64,000 nt of DNA from Meiothermus sp. (GTDB taxonomy: Bacteria; Deinococcota; Deinococci; Deinococcales; Thermaceae), in the NCBI RefSeq assembly GCF_026004115.1, contig NZ_BPIM01000001.1:1-64000 (forward strand), written 5' to 3'. Under the pieces are notes generated by a model that had not been told where the DNA came from, searched no databases, and worked only from the letters and a program-made list of their open reading frames with translations. Both the position numbers and the translations under genes were made by a program. This document shows positions 44,627-53,151 of this stretch, in pieces (the stretch's first letter is position 1; the number at the start of each line of letters is the position of its first letter).

Positions 44627-45875
44627 TTCCCACCTCATCTTTGCTGAGTGCTCGAGCAAATAACGCATAGGGCAGTATAAAGGTGATCCACTCAGACCAC
44701 TCTGTACTTAGTGGGTGGAATAAGCCACTGAACGCGTAAAAAAAGAGTATAAAAACCGCGTTATAATACAATCCCCGCTCTACAGGATCACCCCTCTGGC
44801 GCACATGCCTAAAAAAGCTCGGGACCCAAATAAACCACCCAATTACGAGACCAGTGTAGGCAATTAGACCCATGATCCCCAAGTCAGCCCATACCTGTAA
44901 ATAAGCGTTATGGACTACAATCGGACCTTCATTGGTGTTAACTCGAGTATTGCCTATACCTGTACCCCATAGCGGATTTTGCTGAATTTGTCCCTGGGCT
45001 ACTTGCAACATTTCATAGCGTGTATGATCGGCTTCCTCGTAATTTCCCATGAGAATGGCTTCAAAAGTCTGTACCACCCGTTGGGGCAGTATTTGTCTAA
45101 CTTGCTCCTCATTATTATAGAAGATAGAGCAAAGCAATCCTAGGATTGCTAATATAATAACGATACTTATGACGCCCGCCAAAAGACGATGCCGTCGCTC
45201 AAACAGAATGATCAATGCCGAGAAAACAAATGCCAAAAACAGCAGGAGGGCCCCTGTACGGGAACTATCAAAATAAATTAGCGTTAAGGCTGCGGCTAGT
45301 AATAGAGCATAGTATACTCTTCGACGCCTTTGCAACAAGGCATATGCAGCAAGAACAATAACTAGAATGCCAACACGCCAAAGGGAGCCGGGATAGTTAA
45401 AGAATGTGCCCCACCTGTTATCCCCAGTCATAAGCTGAGCGAAGACTGGGCTAGCAGTAAGCCCGAGAATGAGCAAGATAAGATTAGAGAAAACAGCCAC
45501 TGGTATGGTGGAAATACCAATCTTAATCAAATGGGAATTTCCTAGTAAGAGAGGAAAGGCACCCAGCAAAATAATGCTGAGTTTTGCTGACTGACTCAAA
45601 CCGTAGGAAGGGTTTTCAGACGTAAAACTTACTAGTAGAACACTTGCAACCAACAATCCTGACATGAACAACGCAAAAAGCTTTATTGGTGTAACCAGTG
45701 AGTACTTAAGTCGCAACAATAGAGGCAAGGCGAGGATAAAGACTGATAAAGTAGCACCCCAGTGGATCTGGGGGTGGATGGAAACTTTAATATCGGCCGC
45801 CAGTAAGAGAAATACCCATAGTCCTATTGCCTTGTAGATGAGACTAGTGTATTTCAAGGCCCCTCTCTCTCTCAT
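44583..45875 (-). CDS. Wzy-like O-antigen polymerase (AT-rich island)
   Basis: 430 residues with about twelve hydrophobic segments. A large periplasmic loop contains NPLWGTGIGNTRVNTNEGP followed by VHNAYLQVWADLGIMGLIAY. This is the Wzy/WaaL superfamily pattern: G-G-N, then H-N-x-[FY]-L near a membrane re-entry. It probably polymerises the repeat units exported by the Wzx-like protein encoded upstream, which it overlaps by 32 bases. It is distinct from the insert-bearing ligase-type protein at 38549-40156; one may polymerise and the other ligate. Confidence 0.82.
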   Translation of the reverse strand: MRERGALKYTSLIYKAIGLWVFLLLAADIKVSIHPQIHWGATLSVFILALPLLLRLKYSLVTPIKLFALFMSGLLVASVLLVSFTSENPSYGLSQSAKLSIILLGAFPLLLGNSHLIKIGISTIPVAVFSNLILLILGLTASPVFAQLMTGDNRWGTFFNYPGSLWRVGILVIVLAAYALLQRRRRVYYALLLAAALTLIYFDSSRTGALLLFLAFVFSALIILFERRHRLLAGVISIVIILAILGLLCSIFYNNEEQVRQILPQRVVQTFEAILMGNYEEADHTRYEMLQVAQGQIQQNPLWGTGIGNTRVNTNEGPIVVHNAYLQVWADLGIMGLIAYTGLVIGWFIWVPSFFRHVRQRGDPVERGLYYNAVFILFFYAFSGLFHPLSTEWSEWITFILPYALFARALSKDEVGNAKPSQLLSRNLDL

Positions 45876-47118
45876 ACACTTTTACTAGACGAAGGTAAAA
45901 AACTAAACCAACTAGAATGAGTAGCTCCGTTATCACGATGACCCAAGACATCCCAACATGTTTGTAGGTAGGGGCTAAGAGAACAGCCCCAACAAAGTTT
46001 ACGATTCCTCCTATTAAAACGACTCTTCCTGCACCTGCTTCCAACTTTCCGGGTAATAACCTTAACATAATGATTGCAGTACTAGCTAGGTTAAGAGGAA
46101 TTGCAATGGCGAGCGTCTGCAGTGTGACCACAGCCGGCTCGTAACCGGGCCCTAAGACGAGATTAACTACTGTAGGGGCTACTATGAATATTACCCCTGC
46201 TAGGATAAAGGCAGTTAGCGTAACACTCCATATTGCTAGTTTATAGACCTTCCTCCCTTTTTGGGGGTTTAGATTGCTCAAGAAGCTTAGTCTTGGATAT
46301 AAGGCTTGTAAAATCGGTGACATTAGACTTAAAACTGCCTTATAAAGCTTTTCTGCACCACTGTAGTACCCCACTACTAAAGGGCCCGCCAAGAGGCCTA
46401 AGATAAAAGCATTTACAGAACCATAAAGGCTTTGTAGGCTCTTTAATACAAAAAGATTCCATCCCTGATAGATTAGCTCGAGAGAGGAGTTATATGAGAG
46501 CTTGACCCAACTAACTTCGCGGTATATCCAAAACAGCGGAAGAATTGTCGCAAATAAACCAGAGGTAGCTTGCAAAGCTAACGCCTTCCATCCGTCCTCA
46601 GGTTTGTTCACGAGCACAAAAACGCCTATCGTGGCGAGTAAACGTAATGTAAATTCTAGCGCCACGGGTTTCACAAGGCGTTCTACACCCTGAAAATACC
46701 AAAAGGGGCTAAACCCGAAAGCAATTGCCTGAATCAGTGCCCAGAGTAAGTAGACAAGGTGTTCTCGTAAAGTCGGAACTAGAGCTACAAAAGGTGCTAA
46801 TAGTACGAGCGAGAAGAGCAATAGAAGAAGCTTGGCGCCCAGAATACTCGAGGCTAACCGACCCAGCCTCTCTTTATCACCCCGAAACCTTGATGCCTCT
46901 CGTGTTCCCGACAAGCTAAATCCATATTCGAAAATAACTGAAAACCAAAGTGCGAATGCTTGATAAAAGGCAAGTAACCCGAAAACGTGGGGACCAAGAA
47001 CGCGAGCCAAATAGGGTAGAGTGACTAAGGGTAATATAAAACCTGTGAACTGTAGGACATAAAGTCCAACAGCATTAGCAGCGAGCGGATCTTTTAGTAA
47101 GCGACGTAAACGTGTCAA
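45844..47118 (-). CDS. Wzx-like polysaccharide flippase (AT-rich island)
   Basis: 424 residues with about twelve helices, MATE/PST superfamily. The N-terminus (NAVGLYVLQFTGFILPLVTLPYLARVLGP) is the Wzx opening, and GYYSGAEKLYKAVLSLMSPI is in the middle. It flips lipid-linked repeat units to the periplasmic face. The start is TTG at 47118 with AAGGTAA about 7 bases upstream. It is the first gene of the AT-rich run 42606-47118. The gap to the next gene (47119-47246) contains nothing recognisable. Confidence 0.85.
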   Translation of the reverse strand: MTRLRRLLKDPLAANAVGLYVLQFTGFILPLVTLPYLARVLGPHVFGLLAFYQAFALWFSVIFEYGFSLSGTREASRFRGDKERLGRLASSILGAKLLLLLFSLVLLAPFVALVPTLREHLVYLLWALIQAIAFGFSPFWYFQGVERLVKPVALEFTLRLLATIGVFVLVNKPEDGWKALALQATSGLFATILPLFWIYREVSWVKLSYNSSLELIYQGWNLFVLKSLQSLYGSVNAFILGLLAGPLVVGYYSGAEKLYKAVLSLMSPILQALYPRLSFLSNLNPQKGRKVYKLAIWSVTLTAFILAGVIFIVAPTVVNLVLGPGYEPAVVTLQTLAIAIPLNLASTAIIMLRLLPGKLEAGAGRVVLIGGIVNFVGAVLLAPTYKHVGMSWVIVITELLILVGLVFYLRLVKVYERERGLEIH

Positions 47119-47246
47119 GGTGAGTTACCTTCTCATCAACCTGCAATGCTTTAGCTTTGCATCCTCCGGAAGGATCTTAAGGTAAGAAGCATCAAGAAAG
47201 TATATAACCCCTCTTAACTCAGTACTGCATTAGTAATTATCGCTCA

Positions 47247-48023
47247 TCAAGCATGACAATCCGTTGGCGCCGATTTTAGCATTCGCCTCTGCTCACCGCA
47301 ACGCTCGAGGCTCAGCGATATGTCCTCCGGCAGCGAGACCCCTGCCTCCTGCTTGCTCGCCGGTCTCACGTCCGGCCGGGTGCGCTTAGCCAGCTCGTAG
47401 ACCGACTTGCGCTCGGTGGCGATGTGCAGGGTGTGGTAGGGTATCCTGGCCAGATTCTGCAAGGCCAGCGCAATCTGGGGGGCGATGACCTCCAGGTAGT
47501 CCTGGCTGGTGTAAAGATCGGTGTAGGCCACCGGGTAGGGCCAGGGCGAGGGGCGAAATGAGGTGCGGATCACCAGGTGGCGGGGCAAGACCCGCACCAC
47601 CTCCTCGGCGGCCAGTTTGGACAGGGCGTAGTAGTTGCGCACCGGCCCCACCGGGTCGTCTTCCCGGTAGCCGCCCCGGTCTCCCCAGAACACATAATCG
47701 GTTGAGATGTGAACAAAGTGTAGGTTGCACTTCAGGGCAGCCCGAACCAGGTTGCGGGTACCCTCCACATTCACCCTCCAGCAAAGCGCTTTCTTGGTTT
47801 CGGCCCGGGCTACATTGGTGTAGGCCGCCGCATGTACCACCACCTGGGGTTGGTAGCGCATTAGCGCCCGCTCGACACTGCACAAGTCGGTGATGTCCAG
47901 CTCCTCCCTGCCCGGCGCGATCAGGCCGGGCATCAGGCCCCGCAGGGCAGTTCCCAGTCGCCCTGTTCCGCCGGTCAGCAGGATGGGGCCAGCCTTTGGC
48001 TCTTTATGCTCGGCTTCTGGCAT
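47247..48023 (-). CDS. rmlD: dTDP-4-dehydrorhamnose reductase, RmlD-like, duplicate copy with altered C-terminus
   Basis: 258 residues. Extended SDR features: GGTGRLGTALRG nucleotide loop near residue 18, VHAAAYTNVARAE, STDYVFWGDRGGYREDD and catalytic YYALSK. It is identical to the copy at 49745-50509 up to PEDISL, then ends in a different tail (SLERCGEQRRMLKSAPTDCHA) where the normal copy has DVSRWKLQMALLESISK. The sequence identity begins at base 47313. The tail looks like a recombination junction, so the protein may be less active. It lies directly after a 3' fragment of rmlB. Confidence 0.8.
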   Translation of the reverse strand: MPEAEHKEPKAGPILLTGGTGRLGTALRGLMPGLIAPGREELDITDLCSVERALMRYQPQVVVHAAAYTNVARAETKKALCWRVNVEGTRNLVRAALKCNLHFVHISTDYVFWGDRGGYREDDPVGPVRNYYALSKLAAEEVVRVLPRHLVIRTSFRPSPWPYPVAYTDLYTSQDYLEVIAPQIALALQNLARIPYHTLHIATERKSVYELAKRTRPDVRPASKQEAGVSLPEDISLSLERCGEQRRMLKSAPTDCHA

Positions 48024-48132
48024 CTCGTCCTCAGCGCCCCTCGTACCAGGTTTGCATCAAGCTCTGGTGCTCCTTTTTGGCCCGCACCCGCTGCCACCAG
48101 GCCCGGTTCTGCACATACCACTGCACGGTTTC
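47313..48132. repeat. Long direct repeat, left copy (rmlD plus rmlB end)
   Basis: It appears identical to 49799-50618 at a constant offset of 2486 bases; all overlapping frames, including non-coding ones, translate identically in both copies. The bases flanking each end differ. It spans rmlD except its last codons, and the last codons of rmlB. Confidence 0.9.
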
Positions 48133-48340
48133 GCGCAAACCCCCACCCAGGAAGGTATATCTACGCACCCACCCCAGCGCCTCGGCCTTGGCGGGGTCTA
48201 CCGAGTAGCGGTAGTCGTGGCCGGGGCGGTCGGCAACGAATTGCTTGAGCGAAGGGGGCTTTCCCAGCGCAGCCAGGATGGCGTCGGCCACCTGCACACC
48301 AGAAATTTGTTCACGCGCTCCAAGGTTATAGGCCTCGTTC
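48031..48340 (-). pseudogene. rmlB: rmlB 3' fragment (dTDP-glucose 4,6-dehydratase remnant)
   Basis: The last about 100 codons of RmlB, from EAYNLGAREQISGVQVADAIL to QSLMQTWYEGR. The N-terminal two thirds, with the Rossmann loop and catalytic TDE and YxxxK, are missing; beyond about 48340 the sequence is unrelated. The last 100 or so bases belong to the block identical with the second copy (to 48132). The rest (48133-48340) differs by several substitutions (LAALGKPPSLKQ against LEILGKPPTLKR), so it derives from a different rmlB allele. Confidence 0.85.
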
Positions 48341-48432
48341 TTTGACTATTTCGCTTTTTATCCTCCTTATTATATTCTTCTCTTTGGTTTGGGGTTTCTC
48401 CCCTACTACAAAGTCTCATATTCCAAGATTTT

Positions 48433-49683
48433 ATGAGAAGTCTCACCCCTAGTTTGCCAGTTCCAAAAGGGTTCACCTTTCTTGCGCCACTAGCGATATT
48501 GCTTGCCTTGAGCTTTGCCAGTCTGGCAAGTATTGGCCACGCCCGGCTCTGGGAGGCTTTCACGTACCCTTCTTATGGCGGTTTGATGCTATTACTGACC
48601 ATGGCCGGCGGGTTTTCACTGTGGTTGTCCAACCGGTGGAGTCGTCACCCTCACACCAATGCCCTTTTGAGCCTACTCCTGGCAACTATACTTCCTTTCA
48701 TCTTGCTGGCTGCTCTCTTTTATGTAGCTGGCTGGGGTTATTCACGCGCCTTTTATTCTTATTTCTTTGTATTTTTGGGTTCGCTTAATTTTCTCTATCA
48801 CCTTCGTCTAATGCGCAGGCCTATGCGAATCTGTGCGGCCTCACTCGAGGTTGAAAAGATCCTTAGCAAGCTTGGGGACAGAAAGGTTTTGGTCGTTCCC
48901 ATGAACGAGGCCAATAATTGTGAAGTAGTTGTGGCAAACTTGCGAGACGAGCACGGTCTTCTACCTCCTCAAATGCTCAGCCAACTTTCGGCTCGTGGCA
49001 TAGAGGTTGTTGATGTTATAACATTTCTCGAAAGATTAACCGGGAAAGTGGATTTGAACCATTTATCTGATGAGGCAGATAAGCTACTGCGCCCAAAAGA
49101 TTACATTGGCTTGAAGCGTGTTTGGGAAACAGCAGTGGTAATCTTTACCGCCCCAATCTGGTTATTGTTGGGTTCGATAGTTGCTATAGCCATCCGGCTG
49201 GACTCGAGGGGTCCCATCTTTTACAGACAAAACAGAGTAGGTCTCTTTGGCGAAGAGTTCCAAATGTACAAGTTTCGAAGTATGTATGTTCAGTCCGAGC
49301 TAGAGAAACCCAAATTTGCCGCAGAAAATGATCCGAGGGTTACACGTGTTGGCCGCTTTATTCGCAAGTATCGCTTGGACGAAATCCCGCAGCTATGGAA
49401 CGTTGTAAAGGGAGATATGAGTTTGATTGGGCCAAGGCCTGAGCAGGTGCAATTTGTCAGGGAGTATTCGCAAACCATTCCACTTTACGAAACGCGCCAC
49501 TTCGTTCGACCTGGAATTACAGGTTGGGCTCAAGTCGTACATGGTTATACCGATGACACAGATGGTGCAATGGAAAAACTATCCTACGATTTATATTACG
49601 TAAAAAATTTTTCACTCTGGCTAGACCTGTTGGTGATTATAAAAACTTTGGCGGTAATCTTGAGGGGTTTTGGGTCGCGATGA
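48433..49683 (+). CDS. Initiating sugar-phosphate transferase (WbaP/WcaJ type) 2
   Basis: 416 residues. Four membrane segments at the N-terminus, a soluble Rossmann-like part and a C-terminal sugar transferase domain: KRVWETAVVIFTAPIWLLLG hairpin, QNRVGLFGEEFQMYKFRSM, KYRLDEIPQLWNVVKGDMSL, IGPRPEQ and PGITGWAQVVHGYTDD. Same reaction type as the protein at 40173-41438. It is the only + strand gene in this part of the locus, is AT-richer than its flanks, and sits exactly between the two rmlD copies. It was therefore probably acquired with the duplication. Confidence 0.9.
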   Translation: MRSLTPSLPVPKGFTFLAPLAILLALSFASLASIGHARLWEAFTYPSYGGLMLLLTMAGGFSLWLSNRWSRHPHTNALLSLLLATILPFILLAALFYVAGWGYSRAFYSYFFVFLGSLNFLYHLRLMRRPMRICAASLEVEKILSKLGDRKVLVVPMNEANNCEVVVANLRDEHGLLPPQMLSQLSARGIEVVDVITFLERLTGKVDLNHLSDEADKLLRPKDYIGLKRVWETAVVIFTAPIWLLLGSIVAIAIRLDSRGPIFYRQNRVGLFGEEFQMYKFRSMYVQSELEKPKFAAENDPRVTRVGRFIRKYRLDEIPQLWNVVKGDMSLIGPRPEQVQFVREYSQTIPLYETRHFVRPGITGWAQVVHGYTDDTDGAMEKLSYDLYYVKNFSLWLDLLVIIKTLAVILRGFGSR

Positions 49684-49744
49684 CAGTCCTACTGTTTTAC
49701 AAGTGCAGTCGCCCATAGATCAAGCTTGTAAAACATCGAAAGGC

Positions 49745-50509
49745 TTACTTTGAAATACTTTCCAACAGAGCCATTTGCAGCTTCCACCGGCTCACATCCA
49801 GCGATATGTCCTCCGGCAGCGAGACCCCTGCCTCCTGCTTGCTCGCCGGTCTCACGTCCGGCCGGGTGCGCTTAGCCAGCTCGTAGACCGACTTGCGCTC
49901 GGTGGCGATGTGCAGGGTGTGGTAGGGTATCCTGGCCAGATTCTGCAAGGCCAGCGCAATCTGGGGGGCGATGACCTCCAGGTAGTCCTGGCTGGTGTAA
50001 AGATCGGTGTAGGCCACCGGGTAGGGCCAGGGCGAGGGGCGAAATGAGGTGCGGATCACCAGGTGGCGGGGCAAGACCCGCACCACCTCCTCGGCGGCCA
50101 GTTTGGACAGGGCGTAGTAGTTGCGCACCGGCCCCACCGGGTCGTCTTCCCGGTAGCCGCCCCGGTCTCCCCAGAACACATAATCGGTTGAGATGTGAAC
50201 AAAGTGTAGGTTGCACTTCAGGGCAGCCCGAACCAGGTTGCGGGTACCCTCCACATTCACCCTCCAGCAAAGCGCTTTCTTGGTTTCGGCCCGGGCTACA
50301 TTGGTGTAGGCCGCCGCATGTACCACCACCTGGGGTTGGTAGCGCATTAGCGCCCGCTCGACACTGCACAAGTCGGTGATGTCCAGCTCCTCCCTGCCCG
50401 GCGCGATCAGGCCGGGCATCAGGCCCCGCAGGGCAGTTCCCAGTCGCCCTGTTCCGCCGGTCAGCAGGATGGGGCCAGCCTTTGGCTCTTTATGCTCGGC
50501 TTCTGGCAT
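49745..50509 (-). CDS. rmlD: dTDP-4-dehydrorhamnose reductase RmlD (intact copy)
   Basis: 254 residues, short for RmlD (about 290). GGTGRLGTALRG, STDYVFWGDRGGYREDD and YYALSKLAAEE are the cofactor and catalytic blocks. The C-terminus, EDISLDVSRWKLQM, matches the family ending. It reduces dTDP-4-keto-L-rhamnose to dTDP-L-rhamnose with NAD(P)H, the last step of the pathway. It follows rmlB by 7 bases on the - strand, in the rmlC-rmlB-rmlD order, so the set is probably one transcript. Confidence 0.88.
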   Translation of the reverse strand: MPEAEHKEPKAGPILLTGGTGRLGTALRGLMPGLIAPGREELDITDLCSVERALMRYQPQVVVHAAAYTNVARAETKKALCWRVNVEGTRNLVRAALKCNLHFVHISTDYVFWGDRGGYREDDPVGPVRNYYALSKLAAEEVVRVLPRHLVIRTSFRPSPWPYPVAYTDLYTSQDYLEVIAPQIALALQNLARIPYHTLHIATERKSVYELAKRTRPDVRPASKQEAGVSLPEDISLDVSRWKLQMALLESISK

Positions 50510-50618
50510 CTCGTCCTCAGCGCCCCTCGTACCAGGTTTGCATCAAGCTCTGGTGCTCCTTTTTGGCCCGCACCCGCTGCCACCAGGCCCGGTTCTGCAC
50601 ATACCACTGCACGGTTTC
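49799..50618. repeat. Long direct repeat, right copy (rmlD plus rmlB end)
   Basis: Partner of 47313-48132, about 820 bp in the same orientation. Here both genes are intact, so this is probably the ancestral copy. Confidence 0.9.
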
Positions 50619-51530
50619 ACGCAAACCCTCCCCCAAGAAGGCATACCTGCGCACCCAGCCCAGGGCCTCGGCCTTGGAGGGGTCTACCGAGTAGCGGTAG
50701 TCGTGGCCGGGGCGGTCGGCCACAAAGCGTTTGAGGGTGGGCGGTTTGCCGAGGATTTCCAGGATGGCATCGGCCACCTGTACCCCAGAAATTTGCTCGC
50801 GGGCGCCGAGGTTGTAGGCTTGGCCCGAGACCCCCCGGTGCAGCACCAGGTCAATGCCCGAGGCGTGGTCGTAGGCGTGCATGTAGTCGCGCACCGCCGA
50901 GCCATCGCCATAGAGCGGCAGGGGTTTGTCTTCCAGTGCATTGGTGATGAACAGAGGGATAATCTTCTCGGGGTACTGGTAGGGGCCGTAGGTGTTGGAA
51001 CCCCGCGTTACCACCACATCCAGGCCGTGCGAGATGCCGTGGGCAAAAACCAGGTGTTCGGCCCCGGCCTTGGAGGCCGAGTAGGGCGAGCGAGGGCGGA
51101 AGGGGTCGGCCTCGAGGGAGTGGTGGTCGGTGCCGTGGAGGTCGCCGTAGACCTCGTCGGTGGAGACCTGCAAAAAGCGTTTCACCCCTTCCTGGCGGGC
51201 GGCCTCGAGCAGCACCAGGGTACCCTCCACGTTGGTGCGCACAAAAGCGCCGGGATCCAAAAGACTGCGATCCACATGGCTCTCGGCGGCAAAGTTGAGC
51301 ACCGCATCGGCCCCCCGCAGGGCTTTGTGGGCATCGGCGGGGTTGGCAATATCACCCTGGATGAACTCAATCCGGTTCATTACGGGCTCGAGGTTTTCCA
51401 GGTTTCCCGCATAAGTCAGCTTATCCAGCACTACAATCTGCCAGTCTGGGTGGGTGCTCAGCGCATAGTGCACGTAGTTGGCCCCGATGAACCCCGCACC
51501 ACCCGTTACCACCACTCGTTTGAAGTTCAT
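50517..51530 (-). CDS. rmlB: dTDP-glucose 4,6-dehydratase RmlB (intact copy)
   Basis: 337 residues. Rossmann loop VVTGGAGFIGANYVHY at the N-terminus, NFAAESHVDRS, catalytic STDEVYG near residue 125 and YSASKAGAEHLV near 150, RGSNTYGPYQYPEKIIPLF. It converts dTDP-glucose to dTDP-4-keto-6-deoxyglucose. It is followed by rmlD and preceded by rmlC. The final 34 codons lie in the long direct repeat. Confidence 0.95.
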   Translation of the reverse strand: MNFKRVVVTGGAGFIGANYVHYALSTHPDWQIVVLDKLTYAGNLENLEPVMNRIEFIQGDIANPADAHKALRGADAVLNFAAESHVDRSLLDPGAFVRTNVEGTLVLLEAARQEGVKRFLQVSTDEVYGDLHGTDHHSLEADPFRPRSPYSASKAGAEHLVFAHGISHGLDVVVTRGSNTYGPYQYPEKIIPLFITNALEDKPLPLYGDGSAVRDYMHAYDHASGIDLVLHRGVSGQAYNLGAREQISGVQVADAILEILGKPPTLKRFVADRPGHDYRYSVDPSKAEALGWVRRYAFLGEGLRETVQWYVQNRAWWQRVRAKKEHQSLMQTWYEGR

Positions 51531-51548
51531 TGCGTTGCTCCTTGAGGT

Positions 51549-52082
51549 CTAGCCTCTGTCGTCCGCCCAAAGATGGGCGCCAAAAAAGTCCCACGGTAGG
51601 CGACCCTCGTTGGGGTCAGAGGCGTTGAACTGGTCGTTCATGACGTACATTAGCAACGCCCCCCGGTGGCCGGCCCGGTAGCCATGCGCCACCCCGGAGG
51701 GAATATACAGCAGTGCCGGAGCCTCGCCCGTCAGCAAAAAATAGCGCCGGTTGCCCTGGGTGGGGGAGTCGGCCCGCACGTCCACCAGCCAGACCAATAG
51801 CTCACCCTCCAGCACGCACCAAACCTCGTCCTGGGTGCGCTTGGGATGAATATGAAAGGCGTTGATGCGGCCCGGGACTGCCCAAGAGACCGAGATTTGC
51901 CGAGCCTCGAAGGGCGTTGGTAGCCCCTCGACCTGACCACCGGTGAGGCGCAGGTGTTCCATAAAGGCCCCCTCGAGCGAGCGATATTTCTTCAGGGGCT
52001 GGTGCACCACCCCCTCAATTGCAGGGGGAACCGGATAATTCTGGTAACTTAGGGCAGCTTGGGCTTGCTCATCGAGTTTCAT
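51549..52082 (-). CDS. rmlC: dTDP-4-dehydrorhamnose 3,5-epimerase-like protein RmlC
   Basis: 177 residues, cupin fold. The RmlC blocks are present: RINAFHIHPKRTQDEVWCVLEGEL with the active-site His, VDVRADSPTQGNRRYFLLTG, IPSGVAHGYRAG and NASDPNEGRLPWDF. It epimerises C3 and C5 of dTDP-4-keto-6-deoxyglucose. The ATG at 52082 gives MKLDEQAQ; the frame is open to 52130. TATAGGAT on the - strand, about 13 bases upstream, may be the promoter shared back to back with the divergent glycosyltransferase gene. It is somewhat diverged from classic RmlC, so other sugar epimerases are possible. Confidence 0.85.
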   Translation of the reverse strand: MKLDEQAQAALSYQNYPVPPAIEGVVHQPLKKYRSLEGAFMEHLRLTGGQVEGLPTPFEARQISVSWAVPGRINAFHIHPKRTQDEVWCVLEGELLVWLVDVRADSPTQGNRRYFLLTGEAPALLYIPSGVAHGYRAGHRGALLMYVMNDQFNASDPNEGRLPWDFFGAHLWADDRG

Positions 52083-52116
52083 TGCTGCTTTTATCCTATA
52101 GGAAGCCGGTTTGGGC

Positions 52117-52968
52117 ATGCAAAAAACCAACCCACCTTATTCTATGAGTCGAGATTTTTCCATCATTGTTATCTCCCACAACACCCAGGGCATTCTGGGT
52201 GAGTGCTTGCGGCGACTGGAAGAACACTACCCAGAAGCCGAGGTGATCGTGGCGGACTCCGCTTCCACCGACGGTAGCCCGGATTGGGTTCAGACGTACC
52301 ACCCTGCGGTGAAGGTACTGAGGCTGCCCAACCGGGGCTATGCCTTTGCCGTGAACCGCGGTCTGGAGGCCACCTCCCGCCCCTGGGTGGTGGAGATGAA
52401 CAGCGACATCTACCTGGAAAAAGGAGACCTGGAAGCCCTGCAAAAGGCCCTCCAGGAAAACCCCCAAGCGGCTCTGGCCGGCCCCACCCTGCAAACCCCA
52501 AGAGGGCATTTGCAATCCTTCGGGCTGTTTTATGCACCCAACTACTGGAAGCTGCAGCGGCCCAGGCCGGTAAGCTGGGTATCGGGCGCGCTCATCATGG
52601 CCCGTAAGAGCGCGCTGGCAAAAATCGGCGGTATGGACGAACGCTTTTTCTTCTATAACGAAGACCTCGAGTGGTGTACCCGCGCCCGCCATAAGGGCTG
52701 GCAGGTCTTGCTGGTGCCCAGGCGCGTGCTGCACCTGGGGGGAAGCTCCACCCCCAGCGACCCCCGCTTTCTGGCCGAGGGCTACCGGGGGGGGCTGCTG
52801 TACACCCGCGATTACTACCCCACCCTGCACAGCCTGCACAAAAAAGCGGTCTGGCTCGAGGCCCACCTACGGTTGCGGCTCGACGGCCAACCCATTCGCA
52901 GGGCCGGCTACCGGCTTATTCTGGACAAGCTACAGGAGGGCAGTTTGGAGGTGCCCTTCCTGCCCTGA
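52117..52968 (+). CDS. GT2-family glycosyltransferase, rhamnosyltransferase-like
   Basis: 283 residues. FSIIVISHNTQGILGECLRRL opening, VADSASTDGSPDWV, DxD-type MNSDIYLEKGDLE and the late block GMDERFFFYNEDLEWCTRARHKGW, which is typical of rhamnosyltransferases of family 2. Lying among the rml genes, it probably uses dTDP-L-rhamnose. The start is unclear: TTG 52111, ATG 52117 and ATG 52144 are all in frame and none has a good ribosome site. Divergent from rmlC. The 183-bp gap after it holds nothing recognisable. Confidence 0.85.
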   Translation: MQKTNPPYSMSRDFSIIVISHNTQGILGECLRRLEEHYPEAEVIVADSASTDGSPDWVQTYHPAVKVLRLPNRGYAFAVNRGLEATSRPWVVEMNSDIYLEKGDLEALQKALQENPQAALAGPTLQTPRGHLQSFGLFYAPNYWKLQRPRPVSWVSGALIMARKSALAKIGGMDERFFFYNEDLEWCTRARHKGWQVLLVPRRVLHLGGSSTPSDPRFLAEGYRGGLLYTRDYYPTLHSLHKKAVWLEAHLRLRLDGQPIRRAGYRLILDKLQEGSLEVPFLP

Positions 52969-53151
52969 CCAGCAGAATTAGGCCCCGGGCACGCAGGGTT
53001 CGAAGCCCCGCCAGCGCCGCGCCCCTATGGAGAAGGGCCAGCTTTGAAATAGCTTTTGGAAACCTTCATGTCCAGGGTCATAGCACATGGTCATTTTGGG
53101 GAGAACAAGGCAGGTCGCCTGGGGCCAAGATACGTGCGGTAAAGGCTCGAG

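Noticed and set aside
50376-51545. 389-codon + strand frame opposite rmlB
   Set aside because: Antisense shadow of the well-supported rmlB gene.
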